From positions 13,445,001-13,509,000 of the forward strand of contig OU015541.1 in NCBI GenBank assembly GCA_907165065.1: a stretch of DNA of 64,000 nt. The letters run 5' to 3'. The number at the start of each line of letters is the position of its first letter. Positions within the stretch are counted from its first letter, which is position 1. The stretch is from Caprimulgus europaeus (taxonomy: Eukaryota > Chordata > Aves > Caprimulgiformes > Caprimulgidae). Of the stretch, positions 26,597-38,922 are shown one piece after another. Under the pieces are notes generated by a model. That model worked only from the letters and a program-made list of their open reading frames with translations, had not been told where the DNA came from and ran no database searches. The position numbers and the translations under genes are program-made.

Positions 26597-26616
26597 AAAA
26601 AAAAAAAAAAAAAAAA
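26597..26616. repeat. Poly(A) run, 20 bases
   Basis: Uninterrupted A-run inside AT-rich unique sequence; no retrocopy is recognisable upstream. Confidence 0.95.
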
Positions 26617-28883
26617 TTCAAATCTGCTCTTGGTGAGTTTATTGGCCTGTAATTACCCATTTAGAAGTGCAAGTCCCATTTGGTGCTTCAATATACTCAA
26701 TTATCTTTGTATTCACAACTGGAGGGACCTTTCCATGCCCCAGACAGTTGTGTCCTTACATTTTTTTCTGATTCAACAAAAGAAAGTAACTAATTCCTTC
26801 TTTTGAATGTCAAGATTTTCACTGGCTATGAGAAGGTAATATAGGATTAAAGTGGAATAAAAATGAGCATTGCTGACAGATGTCCTAGGGTGGAATAACT
26901 CTCTTGAAACATCACAAACAATCCACAAACTCCTCTGCATTTCTGTAGTGCTACAGTTTAATTAAAGCTTAATAAGGAACAACGAATTTGTATGGGTCTT
27001 TGACCAGTTGTATTCATTAATTTATGTGTAACTTGTGCTTTTTGTTCCCAAGAGCAGTAGAAAAATTGTTTCTCTCCAAAACTTGTCAGAAATACATAAA
27101 GCACTATTAAATAATGTTGAAAGCAAGCTTAGCCAGGAGAACTGATGAGAAAGGAATTAATGTTCAGCACCACCCTCAAATTGCCACAGGAGCTGTGTAG
27201 CATGTGGTGTCTTTGGCTTCCCGTAGAGATTTGAACCACCCTTGTCCTACCTCCAGGAGTACAAACAGCTAAAGCTTTTGCTTCACGTTTGAAAAGAGAA
27301 GAGAAAGGTAAAAAGCACGGGTAATGCAAAATAATGGTTTTTTTAGACTGGTTCATTTTGCTACAGAGACCTACAGCCTACTCCACGCTGATATATAGAG
27401 CTCTGCAATGTGGTTTCTAAACTCTGTTCTTTGACCCCAGACTAATTCCCCATCTGACTTTACAGGCTTCACATCACCATGTGCTGCACAAGGAACAAGG
27501 CAGAATTTTTTGGAAGGAGGAAAATGGTTTTGTGAAGAGAGAAGCCACAGTGGGAGAAGAGAGAAGTGACCCAAATCTTGGTGTACCGCTAACTGGCTTA
27601 AGAATTACAGAAAATACCCATTTTGGTTCAGTTCCCCACCTTTCAAACAGAAGAAGCCTTGGTGGATTCTGAGGGAAGAGCTGGAGTGGAGGTTAAAATA
27701 TTGCAGAATCCTCACACAAACCTTCTGCACATCAATTAAAGCTCATGGTGCCAGAAGAATAGCTGCATGCTTTTGTCCAATTTTAATTCATATTTTATCT
27801 CAGAGTAGGTTTTTTTTTGAAATGCTGAGACTCTGGCTAATTTGCCATGTTCTACACTTACAAGCACTGCCTTCTAGCACCAAATCTCATCGTTCCAGGC
27901 AAAATTTGGTGTCAGGATCTGAAGAGCTACAAAGCAAGAAGATGATACATTTTGTTCTTTTCTTCTGCAGAAAGGACACCCTGCAAGATTAAAGTAACTG
28001 GATTTTGATCAGCATTTCCCATTTGCACTGGGCTCTTTACGAATTGAAATGTAAAAGGTCAAAGCTCCAAAAGCATTTTTCATTTCTAAAGAGGTTTGTT
28101 CACCACTGTAATTTAATAGCCATGCCAAAGCTGATAAGATTTTGGAATCTGTCCATGGCGTGTATTGATGTCACAGGTCAAAAATAAAGGCTTCAATGTA
28201 ATTTATTTCTCCAAGCACAGTGAAGATAATAACTCAAGCACAGAGCAATATGTTAAAACTAAATTATATTCAATAAAGATGACTTATGCCAGTCTTCTAA
28301 AAACTAAATACACTTGGCTCAATTCAAATGTGCTCATTACTCTGGTATGGTGGCCTCCAAGAGGCACTTGGGCATTGCACAGTGGCCAACGCATAGTTCT
28401 GGATCTAGGCTGTGGGGTTTGAGAGCACTGCAAGGGGGAAGAGGCAGTTCCTCCTTTCTCTGTTGAGAAATCTGACTTGAGGGAACATTTTCCTGCACTG
28501 GCTTCTCCTTCTGTTTTGCTTTCTGCTGGATGGAATGATGCATGAGAACAAAAATTCGTTCCTGCTATAAATAGAGCCTGCGCGTGTGATACAAGGGGGA
28601 GGAGAGCAGATGCTGCACACATAGCTTCAACTGGCATGTCAGGCTTTAATGCTCCATCAGGGATGGGGGAAGGGGACACTTCAGAAACACTGGGAAAGAA
28701 AATTATCAACAGAACAGGTTAAGCAGAGGCAACCAGGTATAGCATTTCCTCTACTCTCCAAACTGCGTGCCAAAGTAATTGAAAGCATCTAACATCGAGG
28801 TTCAGCAGTTGGCCCGCTCTTAGTCTTTGATCTGGAGGAGGAGGCTGACAGTGATACTGTTCTCCTATGTGGATATTTACTGG

Positions 28884-28908
28884 ACTCCAGCACTGTCATC
28901 GCTGGAGT
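28884..28908. repeat. Small perfect hairpin
   Basis: ACTCCAGC (28884-28891) and GCTGGAGT (28901-28908) are exact reverse complements with a 9-nt loop. No T-run follows, so it is not a bacterial-type terminator; significance is unknown. Confidence 0.7.
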
Positions 28909-31900
28909 GTTGAGCTTCACCCTTACAGCAAAACAGAAATCAGCAAGTTTCATTACCAACCCCAACATGTCTTTTAGCTTTCATCCTTTTTTTTTAATTT
29001 AAATAACGGTTTTAGCACATTGTTGCTGCCTGTAGGAGTTTCCTCACATGACCGAGAGTTTCTCTGCACACCTCTCATTTGAGGCAATGAGACTTGATCT
29101 GGGCTACTTGCTTCTGACTGGATGTCACTGGATTATTTTAGGCAGTAACTCTTCCTGAGAATTTGTAAAGTCATAAAAATGTTGGTTTTGCCTTCAGATA
29201 ATATCATAGGTTTATGTCATCAGGCTATGGTTCAGCTCTTGAGACTCTTGTAAGAGCTGAAGACACAAACTACACCTCCCAGCTGCAGGGCAATGGGGGA
29301 TGCCCAAGCTTTGGAGACAGCATCAGGGAGAACATACTTGTTCATAGCCTTGATTGAGACTTATCCAGGGAGAGGCAGCAACCCTGTGATCCCAGTATGC
29401 AGGCAAATACCAAGGACGCTGCACTGGATAAACCTGTAGGATCTATGAGGACTCCTAGGATCCATAAACCAATATAACATCAGCTGGAGTGCTTCTCCAG
29501 AGCTGCACTGACTCCTAGCAGCGGAGTCCTGCTGGGAGCAGCAATCCTTCTGTACAAGCTTATATTGAGTTTGAAATCTTTAGGTTATATAGATGATTTA
29601 GGTTTTAGTACAGTGCCTACATACCTAATAACTTTCAGTAATTTATGTGCCAGAATAATTGCTTATACACTGGTACCCAGTTCACTGATTGTAATTTATC
29701 CAACATCACCCACCTAGGAAGAGCTACCAGGATGAGAGGAAGGGTCAGGCCTTTAGTTGTCTCAAGACTCTAATGAAAATCCAGGCATGACTTCCTCTAA
29801 ACAATGGGAGATTTCAACTGGGAAAAATCAACCACTGTGAGGAAAGCAGTCAAACAGCAGTGTTCATTATGAAAATCAAAATGGTGAAAGACTGGTGACT
29901 TCTACCTTTCTACAACAGCTTCAGTTGCAAAATGACCACTGGTACAGACTGAATGAAGCTAGAAGGAATCATAATTTGCATCAAAATATTTAAGAGTAAG
30001 ATAAAAACCAAATAAAATCTTAATTAATTAACAAAATAGACAGTGAAAGGCCGTAAGACATGTACAGAATCAATTTCAATTTGAACTGAAGAATCAATCA
30101 GGTGCTATGAGATTTACAGGTCACACATCTTCCTGCAGGATGCTATCAACCAGTAACAACTACTACCGGTTAACAGGCAAGGAAATCTAAAGTCAGGGTA
30201 GGTGAGGTCATCTAGAATATGTGTGAGAGTTGAAACAGCACCATCAGCTTCTTCCAAATATCCTCTCAAAAGCAGGGGGAGAAGCTCTCCATAAAACAAA
30301 GAACTGGAAAATGTCGCATGAGTCAAGACAAGAGCAAGGAAATGGATCATGAAGCCAAAGTGGCTTCTCAAAGAAATGGCAGGAAAACACTCACCCACTC
30401 ACTACTCACCCTTAATGTCAGGTCACTGCAGCTGCAGCCCCTCTTAGGGATTAATCAAGAGTTTTAACAGCAAAAAGCAAACAATGAAGTGGCCAAACCA
30501 CTTTAAAAAAGCACTGAACAAGTAGAAACTACATAAAACTATTGATTTTGGCAAATAAACTTCCAACACTAAGAAAAACAGTGAAACACTACACAGAAAA
30601 CTCACCAGTGTTTTTCTCAAAGTTCAAGTCCATCAGTGTTACTGAAATGGTGACTGTTGGGGTGAGAGCAAAGAGAAAAACACCTGAATGCTCTGCAAAA
30701 CCTGGGGCCAGCAAAGCTCTGCAAGGAAACAGCAGAATGGCTCCATGGTCACCACAGGAATGAAGCAATCTCTGGTGACATGGGATGGTCTTCTGCAGTG
30801 TCTTTCTCTGCAACATAGAAGAGTTGGTTATGGTAAACTCTGTGGGAGAAGTAGCACAGTTTGACCCAGAAGACCATAATTAATAAATAAATAAACTATA
30901 ATCAACGGACCAGTCTCTAGGCTCAGGGGAGCATCATCATATAACTTCTAGATTGCAAAAAGCACTCAACAGCATCCATTGCAAGTGCACCTGGGATGTC
31001 TGGAGGTCTAATATAATGCAAATGAAGACATGCTCTCTGTCAGGTGCCATCCCAAGGTCAGGGTGAATGCCACGGCAGCTTGTTTGCCTGATGCTACAGC
31101 AATGCTGAAGTCAAAGGTGAGTTCTCCCACGCCTATTACTTGGCATTGCCACCAACTTCACTGCAAGAAATAAATAACAAGTTTCCTTATGAAATATACA
31201 ATGTGCTTTCAATGACAGCTATACTAAAAAAAAATAAAAATTCAGATATTATAATGGCAGCATCACTCCTGTAAATGACAGCTTAGCCAACACTGAAGTG
31301 AGGACCAGAAGGCTATGCAAGAACTGTGGGGAAAATACTGATAATATTCATGTTGAAAACAAGCTTAGCAATCACTGCAGTAGTTTCAAACTCAAGAACA
31401 GCTTTGGAAGGTAGGGATGACAATCAACAAACTTCTTTGCATATATTGGCAGCAGCCATCTACTGTTCCAGGGAGATTTCAGATTTCACAAATAATGCTG
31501 TTCATTAGAAGATGGCCATTGCCTGTACCATTTTAAAAAATATTTGGTTATTGAACTTCTGCAGGTTAGCATCAAAAAGGGCATTTTTGTTTTGTTTTTT
31601 TTCATTTGTTTCCATCTTAACATATGGATGTCAAAACTGAAAATCCATAGTAGATACAGGCAGATACGAAATGCCTTTGAAAGCAAATGCTGTAGGAAAC
31701 TTGATGGCAAATAAAATTGATTTCTAAAAAAATCAGGGTATTATCAAATCTCAGCCTTCCTGCTCCCTGAAATTATCCAAAAGAGACAGTCTGATGTACC
31801 TGCTAAGGAGAATGTCAGCTCTTCTTCCCACATTTGGACAGCAGTAAGAACATGTGAGGGATCTATCTGAAAGGTCCCCTCCTAACTCCACTCACCCGCT

Positions 31901-32783
31901 ATTCAGAGGAGAAAATTCAATACATTTAACAATATAAGCTACATGCAAAGGTAGACTCAATGGAGGATGTCTTAAAAATCACTGGGGAGGCCTGGAATCA
32001 ATGCAGTGGTATGAGGAAAAAAACTGTTGTGGTGAGCTTAAAAAATAAAAGGCTGGGTAGGAGGGGTGGATAGAGCAGGGAGCATCCAGAATTAACAGAG
32101 GAGGAACGAAAGAGTTCACGAAAGAAGCATAAAGAAGGGAAAGCTGATGGTAACAACAGGGCAAATGCAAAGGGAAGCAATTTGGAAAGGAACACTGGGA
32201 AAACCAGCTAAGCAGGAAAGAGGTCAGCTGAGAAGTTTGAAAGGTGTCTGCATGCACCTGCAAGAGAAACAGGACAAAGGGAAGACAAAAGCAACAATGC
32301 TCTGCAGGACTATTCTGCAACTGAACTGCCAGATCAATACTAGTGAAGGTTATTAAAAATGTGTTTTTAAACAACATTTTTTTGTTTGCTAGTCAACCAG
32401 CCACTGGACAAATGCTTGCATGGCATGGAAAGCAAGCAGAAAGAGTCGGGACGCTAACAAAGAGCTCTATAAGACTGGGGTTGTTGTAGGTAGGGTGATG
32501 ACAAACTCCAACAGAGAGCTGAGGTCTCCTATCCCCTCTTTCTCTATGTGCAGTTAATTACCCACTGCAGAAGTGTAGGAATTCATGCACAGTTTTGGTG
32601 ACCCTGGGCTGCACTTATAACGAGGAACGGATGCTAGCCAGACAAATGTGAGCACAGCAATTAGTTTTCTCTGCCCAAAGAGCCCCCAGCACCCACCAGC
32701 ACATGGGCTTAAGTCCTCGTCTTAACCCTCAGGGAAAATACTCAGCTCTTACCTGTGCTGTGTGTTTGAGTGCCACTGTCCTT

Positions 32784-33376
32784 GGAATCACAGAATTGTT
32801 TGGTTGGAAAAGACCTTTGAGATCATCGAGTCCGACCGTACTTGTCCACTGCTGAACCAGATCTCTGAGAGCCTCATCTACCTGTTTTAAATCCCTCCAG
32901 GGATGGGGACTCAACCACCTCCCTAGAAAACCCATTCCAGTGCCTGAGAACCTTTTCAGGAAAGAAATTTTTCCTGATACGAAATCTGAACCTCCCCTGG
33001 TGCAACTTGAGGCTGTTGCCTTTCATTGTGTCACTTGTTCCTTGGTTGAACAGACCCACCTCCTGAGAAGGTCTCCCCTCAGCCTCCTTTTCTCCAGGCT
33101 CAACACCCCCAGTTCCCTCAGCCGGGAACTCAGCACACTTGTGCTCCAGACCCTTCCCCAGCTCCGGTGCCCTTCTCTGGACACGCTCCAGCACCTCCAT
33201 GTCCTTCTTGGAGTGAGGGGCCTAAAAGTGGACACAGTATTCAAGGTGCAGCCTCACCAGTGCCCAGTACAGGGGAAGGATGACTTCCCTGGTCCTGCTG
33301 GCCACACTATTGATGATATAGGCCAGGACACCATTGGTCTTCTTGGCCACCTGGGCTCACTGCTGGCTCATATCCT
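32784..33376 (-). mobile_element. CR1 LINE, ~590 bp of the 3' end
   Basis: Reverse complement of a CR1 tail. Starting at its 3' terminus, the plus strand shows GGAATCACAGAAT, GGTTGGAAAAGACCTTTGAG, CAGGGATGGGGACTCAACCA, CTCAGCCTCCTTTTCTCCAG, TTCCCTCAGCCGGGAACTCA and GTATTCAAGGTGCAGCCTCA, ending near TGGCTCATATCC. The plus-strand frame of 170 codons at 32940-33452 is antisense to the LINE and meaningless. It shares the same tail as the CR1 copies at 5.3 and 39.4 kb. Confidence 0.93.
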
Positions 33377-34789
33377 TGATCTCTATCATAGCACAGGTTT
33401 GCAGATGGAGGAAGCCTTCAAAGGCTCTTTCTGTCCCAGCAAACTGCAATAGGTGTATGCTCAACTCGTCCAGCTCACCCACAGCCCAATTACAGTGGGC
33501 ATGAGAATTTCAGCTTTCAGCAAGCACTGCCCTCACTGCTCAAATCAAAGCTCCCACAATAAGCTCAGCACCCCCAGTCTGGCCCAACACTGCTTCATCT
33601 GAGGAGCAAACCCCAGCAATGTCTGTGCCTCAGCTGCAGGATGGTCCACACTGATGAAGAGCATGACCATCCTCTGCTCTGGTGACAGGCTAATGAGAAA
33701 ATATCACAGGACAGAAATACCAGGGCATCCTTCCCACTGCAAGCAGCTCATTACAGCTCTGACCTACAGGGATCTGGGCTTATTTCTGTAGCTGGTGGAA
33801 CTAGTGGTTTACATATAAATTATCTGATGAATGTAGCCTTGTTTTCTGTTCATGAATCATTCATGACCTGGAACCCAGATTTGGCAAAAGCGTGGGTTTT
33901 CTGTAAGTCTCCTCTGAATCCACCGAGGAGCGCTGAGCTCACGGGTGTGCTCAGGCTGCCCGGCCGGGCTGTTTGTGACACACATCCTGCCATCGGACAG
34001 GTAACTCTCAGCATCAGATTTTTACCTCCTTCATTGGATGACTTAACTGTTTAAAACCAGGAGTAAAATGATAATGCCAAAAAATAGTTTTCTTCAGAAA
34101 AAAAATTTCCTTGCGTGCTTTTGAAGATGTACATTTTATGAGCTCCATCTGTTCTTCAAACTTCCCTATAGATAAAAATCTTTTTACGTGCACCTGGACT
34201 GCGATTACACAGCATATTCCAGTCCACAATGCTCAGGGTGCCCAGTCCTTCCCAAAAACATCACAAAGGAACAAGTTGCCTGGTCCTGACACCCAGGTCT
34301 TGTTGGCCTCTTGCAGCTCCATTAAAAAACTTTTTAATACACCATTTATGCTTCATCTTTACATGGCTATGAAAGCGTTTTGCCCCTTCTTCTTGCCATA
34401 TAGCTTTTTCTCTTAATTTTAATCCTAATTTAACTCCTGGGTTATTTAAACTATTTGTCCTCATGCCCATCACTTATTTCTTTCCAGAAGTAATTTTCTT
34501 CTGTGGGTATTTGCCTGCCCGTATGTTCCACTCCCAGTCTTTACCTAACTAAACAGAGTGCTTTTTTCCCCTCTCGGATGAATAGTCCCTGCATTCCTCT
34601 GATTGTCCTGAATCTCCTCACTGGACCATTTGCTGTTTGAATTCTTCACTCTCATGCTTGATGGAAAAGAACTGTGAGCACTCTTCTGATGAGGTCAGAC
34701 CAATCTTTGTAAAACTGAATTAGTGTTTCCCTAGACTTCCAGCCTTAACTGGAAATCCTACCTGGGTATAGCTGATAATTTTGTTTCTT
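33377..34789. other. Unique non-coding sequence, no gene seen
   Basis: Includes a 17-bp inverted repeat at 33850-33866 (arms TCATGAAT and ATTCATGA around one C) and a CpG-rich patch at about 33915-33990 (CGAGGAGCGCTG, GCCCGGCCGGGC). The latter is too short for a CpG island. The segment after 34560 may be the far end of the old CR1 that follows, but I cannot align it. Confidence 0.5.
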
Positions 34790-35370
34790 GAGACCATGTA
34801 ATCGGCACTAAATAGTTAACCTGTGATGTTCAAATACACTTAAATCTTTCTCATTCTCAGTCATTTCTAATAGCTGAATTTCTTGCTACCATTCCATAAG
34901 TACTTGTCCATACATTATATATTATTGTATTTTATCCCTTTTCTGTTCCTTCAGTTCTCAAGGTCAGTCCTCAGTTAATAGCCCCACGCTGGTTTGCATT
35001 GATGATGCTCCTACCATCACATGAGCTCATCACAAGTGTCATTGGCACGTTCTTACGTTCCCTCCCAAGGTCAATACAGAAATGAAATATGTTCAGTCCC
35101 ACTCCTGATCCTCAGGAAGGTTTACTGGTAACCTCACTTCAGAGTGATAATTCCCCTTTTGGTGTCCTCTGTCATTGGCTTCCCTTTAGCCCGCGCTGTA
35201 CCCACTTTACAGTTCCTGTATAAATTCTCAGTGCTTTCAGTTGAGTTGATAATTTCCCATGTGGCACTATATCAAATGATGTCTTCGGTCCAGATAGATG
35301 AGATATCTTGCATTTCCTTTGTCTAGAAAAGTCATTTATCTTATCAATTTTATCACAAATGGACACAGTT
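34790..35370 (-). mobile_element. Ancient CR1/L3-type LINE remnant
   Basis: The plus strand follows the antisense order of old CR1: ACACTTAAATCTTTCTCATT, then CAGTCCCACTCCTGATCCTC and GGTTTACTGGTAACCTCACT. TGGCACTATATCAAATGATG, CAGATAGATGAGATATCTTG and TTTCCTTTGTCTAGAAAAGT follow, and finally ATTTATCTTATCAA. The final 90 bp are the best preserved. Middle segments are badly decayed, so start and end are approximate. Confidence 0.65.
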
Positions 35371-36545
35371 TGCCCAGAAGAATTTAATCGGCAACAAGAT
35401 GATCGTGCCTGCGACAAAACTGGAGCGTGGGCTGTGCTCCCCAGCAGCTCTGCTGGACTTGTCGAGGGGACCCTAATTTCAGAGGCAATATTTCCTGCAT
35501 TGCTACCCCTCAAAATGACCCACTCTGCCACCAGGGGCTGGGAATAGATGGTGACTCTCGTTCCCAGTACGGCGGCTAAAGCCAAGGCGAGTGATGTATT
35601 TTCACACAGCAGGCAGTTACAGCCCGGCACTCTGGGGAGAGGAGCCGAAGCATTTACCTGTTTTATTTTGGTTGCTGTTATATATCTATTTGTTTATTAC
35701 AAGGGAAAAGGTGCACGTTTTTTACACAAAACTGATATGTTTTAGTGCTTTCATTTTATGTTTTGAGCAGTTAAGCTATTCAGTGTTTTAAGGGTAGTAT
35801 TGGTTCTTTATAACTCTATGCTGACAATAGGAGTCTAAGATAATGGAGCCTAAAGAGAGAGATTTTTCCATTCCCGCATTGTTTCTGAAATATGGAGCAA
35901 TCAAATGCACTCAGTAGAAGGTTTCTATCAGTAAATCTTCAGTAAAAGTGCCTTTAAAAGTTAAGTAGAAAGATTGTGGGAGGGATAATGGCTTGAGGTT
36001 TTGGTAAAAAACTCACAAATTTTTGTGAAAATTCCTTAAAGGCCCCGGAGCAAGGTTTCTCTAATTGTGATATCAAAACGCCTCTCTCATCCTTGTCATT
36101 CTGGTGCTTTGACCCACTTAGCAAAGCTCTTAAGTAATTTTGTATTAACTGGAACAGAAAACAAACGTGCTTGAAGTTAAACATGGGCTTAATTCTCTGC
36201 AGGCTCCGGTCTCTGCTGTGAATGGAGAAGCAGACTTCTGTGAGAGCTGAGAAATGGGATGCACTTGTCCAAATGTCATCTTCCCTGCAAAGTGACTGAG
36301 GGATGCTCATTAACAAGGGTATCTCCACAGGGCAGCCTGAAATTCAGATTCGTCCCAGGAAGGGCAGGATCCTGCAATGCTCCACAGGCTTGAACATGCT
36401 GAGCTCTCAGAAATCCATCCTGCTTTGAGGAAACTGCTTCAGACCCTCCTCATCTCAGCAATCCCACAAAGAACGAGAATCCAAGAAGGAATATTTGACT
36501 TTTCCTTGTCTTATAATCATCACTTGACTTGTGCTGGGCAGAAGA
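35371..36545. other. Unique non-coding sequence, no gene seen
   Basis: A minus-strand frame of 152 codons (35172-35630) overlaps the old CR1 and has no known similarity. I treat it and the 124-codon frame at 35954-36328 as chance. Confidence 0.5.
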
Positions 36546-36678
36546 ACCATAGAATCACAGACAGGTTTGGTTTGGAAGGGATCTTAAAGCTCATCCAGCT
36601 CCAACCCTCCTGCCATCAGCAGGGACACCTTCCACTAGACCAGGTTGCTGAGACACTCATCCAACCTGGCCTTGAAGA
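36546..36678 (-). mobile_element. CR1 3'-end fragment
   Basis: ACCATAGAATCACAGA (terminal octamers), GGTTTGGAAGGGATCTTAAAG, CTCATCCAGCTCCAACC, TCAGCAGGGACACCTTCCAC and AACCTGGCCTTGAA are the reverse complement of a CR1 terminus of the 'CCACTAGACCAGGTTGC' subtype. It stops after about 130 bp. Confidence 0.92.
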
Positions 36679-38059
36679 GGGAAGGGTTAATATGAGCCAT
36701 GCTTTCCAAGCACAGCAATGCTGTCTGAGGTTGGGGAAGGCTCATGCCACTGCTACAGGATATCCTGAATGTGCATCACAAATATTTTCTCCATTTCTCA
36801 GGTTCATAATCTTCACAAAATCCTGCCTGCTGAGTACAGCCTGAGCGTTCATTGTTTCCAGACCACAAAGAAGTCCTCGTCCCTCTTGGGTGTCTGCTTT
36901 TAAATTCCTGCTTAGGCACACATCCTGAAGTGAATAGAAATGTGGGACTTATCTGCACATGCAGTTGATATGATCTTCTGCAAAACCTGCCCATGGGCAA
37001 TTATGCATTGAAAGGACAATTACACACACAGCGACCCCATTTGCATACAAAATCTAGATTATTGCCAAGAATTCCATGTACATTTTTGTGCAATATTCAG
37101 AAAATTGGGCCCCAAAGACATAAACCCTTTCTTCTGCGATCAAATCACTTTCTACATCTGCAACAAGAAATTGAATATATATGAGTCATGTTAGGAAAAA
37201 TATTATTATCAGCAAATGAGTATGTCCACATCAGGTCAGAGTGCAGGTCTGTCCCTACTCTCACCGCATCTCTTCCAGTGGGAGGGATGAAGAAGATGAC
37301 CAGCACCTCCCAGGGCTTGCTCAGCATATTCTTCCAGCCTCCAGCTCCTCTGGAGCTCAATGAATTTCAGAGTCAAAGAAGGTATTTTAGTATTTAACAG
37401 CCTGGATTATTCTCTAATAAATGGATTATTGTTGCAGATAAAAATTCAAATACAGCATAAACCAATTCTGTTTGCTCACATTTGTCCATATCAATATAGC
37501 ATCTGATGAGTAAATATGCCACAGTGAGCAGATTCCCCTTTCTGCCTTTGCAACTCGGTAGCGAGAGGGGAAGGAGGGACACAGACACGGACACGGACAC
37601 GGGTGTCACTGCTGTGTCTTGCAGTATGCGTCCATAAAGACTTCTGCCAGCACAGCAGGCTGTGGGAGCCAGATGACAGCCAGCCCTTCTGCAAACCTTC
37701 TTGAGGGGCAGCTTTGGCTTTGGCTGAAATAAGAACAAGAGGCAGAAACATCTGGTTTCAGGGCATTTCTGTGCAGGAACACCAGCAGCTCCCACCATGG
37801 CAGCAATAGCAGGGCCATGCCCCTACGTGCGGTGGGGTGTCAAATCACTATTTCTCCTCCTATTTCACCTACTATCTGACCTACTATTCCACCTGCTTCA
37901 GAGTTCAAAATGTAGGATTTGAGACCAGATTATCTCACGATGTACAAAGACATCCTCTCAATAAAATAGTGACATTTTTAGTGTCGTGAAAATTTTAGTG
38001 TCCCTTCCTAGGAGACAAAAAGTGGTTGGGGTGAAGCAAAGAAGCCAGACAGCAAGAAA
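36679..38059. other. Unique non-coding sequence, no gene seen
   Basis: Contains an ACACGG hexamer repeat. Overlapping minus-strand frames of 134, 86 and 70 codons at 37394-37818 occur in the same GC-richer segment. Three open frames on one strand reflect a local lack of stops rather than a gene. Confidence 0.5.
37579..37603. repeat. (ACACGG)n short tandem repeat
   Basis: Four imperfect units of GACACGG-type. It produces the spurious VRVRVCV string on the minus strand. Confidence 0.9.
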
Positions 38060-38460
38060 ATGTTTATTTGCTTCATAAACTCTCTGTTAGCGAGGCTGAG
38101 AGTACCCTCTTGTGTGACAGCCCAACAGACACCCGGCGTGCTCCGCATTGTCACCGAGATGTGGCCAATAAACTTTACGCCAGTAAATGTTCTCCTTTCG
38201 CCAGTATATTTCCATAACCCCACTTTTCACTGTCACAGGTATTCAGATTCAAAAAAAATAAAGCCACCCTTTCTAAAAGAACATTTAACGAGAGTTTAAT
38301 GCTCGTGCAGTAAATTTGCAAGCAGCTGGATGTGTTTTTAAGTTTCCTTGACGTCTTTTATTTGTTTAATACATGGGTCTATAAAAGCCGTTTCTCTGAG
38401 CCTGCTAATGAGCAATCGGGGACTCGCAGCTATTTAAAACCTGGAACAAGGCATCAAAAT
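38060..38460 (+). promoter_or_regulatory. Possible regulatory block with CRE-like and TATA-like motifs
   Basis: A repeat-free interval rich in factor-type motifs. CCAATAAA next to TTTACG (38165-38179) resembles a posterior HOX/CDX site pair. TGACGTC (38349-38355), a CRE core, lies about 24 bp upstream of CTATAAAAG (38379-38387). CRE-to-TATA spacing of this kind suits a core promoter, and a 52-codon frame begins at 38459 in an acceptable start context (A at -3). All of this is motif reading; no transcript or conservation evidence is available here. Confidence 0.3.
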
Positions 38461-38922
38461 GAAGAATGCAGTAAAGGTTGCTGGAGCAGGGAGCTCCAGA
38501 TGTGACAAGCAATGCTTTATGGTGCAGGAAGATGGAGCACCAGACAAGTGGCTGTGGTGTGACAGCAGATACGGATTTGCCCACAGGAACCCAAAGTCCT
38601 TCTTTCCATCCAGCTGAACATGAACTAATGAACTTGTTTCCTGTGGGTGCTATGAGCTCGGCTTTTGCTCAAGTTGCAATGGGAGCCTCAGCATGGAAGG
38701 CATAAGAGGGTGAGGGGGGGAAGAGATAGGACCTCTGTGAAGGTCCCTATGAATTTCAAGGAGACTTCCATGGCTACAGCTGGGGCTGGGCTCTGAAACA
38801 TTTCCTCCACAGAGATTTTTCCTACGATTGAATCTCTGAACTCTGTCTGCACCACGCAGCTCATCCAAAGTGAGGAATGATCCCCAAAGGCCATGCAGAA
38901 GGAGGGTCAGTGACAATACCAG
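38461..38922. other. Unique non-coding sequence before LTR copy B
   Basis: The 52-codon plus-strand frame (38459-38617) described in the findings crosses the start of this interval. Overlapping frames in other phases weaken its case. Otherwise nothing is recognised. Confidence 0.45.

Larger units (their letters stand above)
22741..32783. other. Ten kilobases without recognisable transposons or genes
   Basis: The longest interval of the window with no identifiable LTR or CR1. It contains A-runs (24979-24996, 26597-26616), an AAAT microsatellite near 25080 and a hairpin (28884-28908). AT-rich candidate conserved blocks lie near 23050-23220, 24040-24400 and 26300-26600. A strong TATA-like TATAAATAG sits at 28566-28574 beside CpG-rich sequence. 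Frames of up to 141 codons exist on both strands, without recognisable similarity. A possible 73-bp exon is at 31044-31116. Confidence 0.5.

Noticed and set aside
28284-28709. 141-codon minus-strand frame with two shorter overlapping frames
   Set aside because: Three frames open on the same strand show a local absence of stops, not coding. No domain was recognised.
32940-33452. 170-codon plus-strand frame
   Set aside because: Antisense to the CR1 at 32784-33376; the same translation pattern appears antisense to the CR1 at 39.5 kb.
33850-33866. 17-bp inverted repeat as a meaningful site
   Set aside because: Arms of 8 bp around one base are expected about once in a window of this size.
35172-35630. 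152-codon minus-strand frame
   Set aside because: It overlaps the old CR1 at 34790-35370 and its sequence resembles no CR1 protein segment or other domain I know.
36377-36844. 155-codon plus-strand frame
   Set aside because: Its centre is the CR1 fragment at 36546-36678 and the rest has no recognisable similarity.
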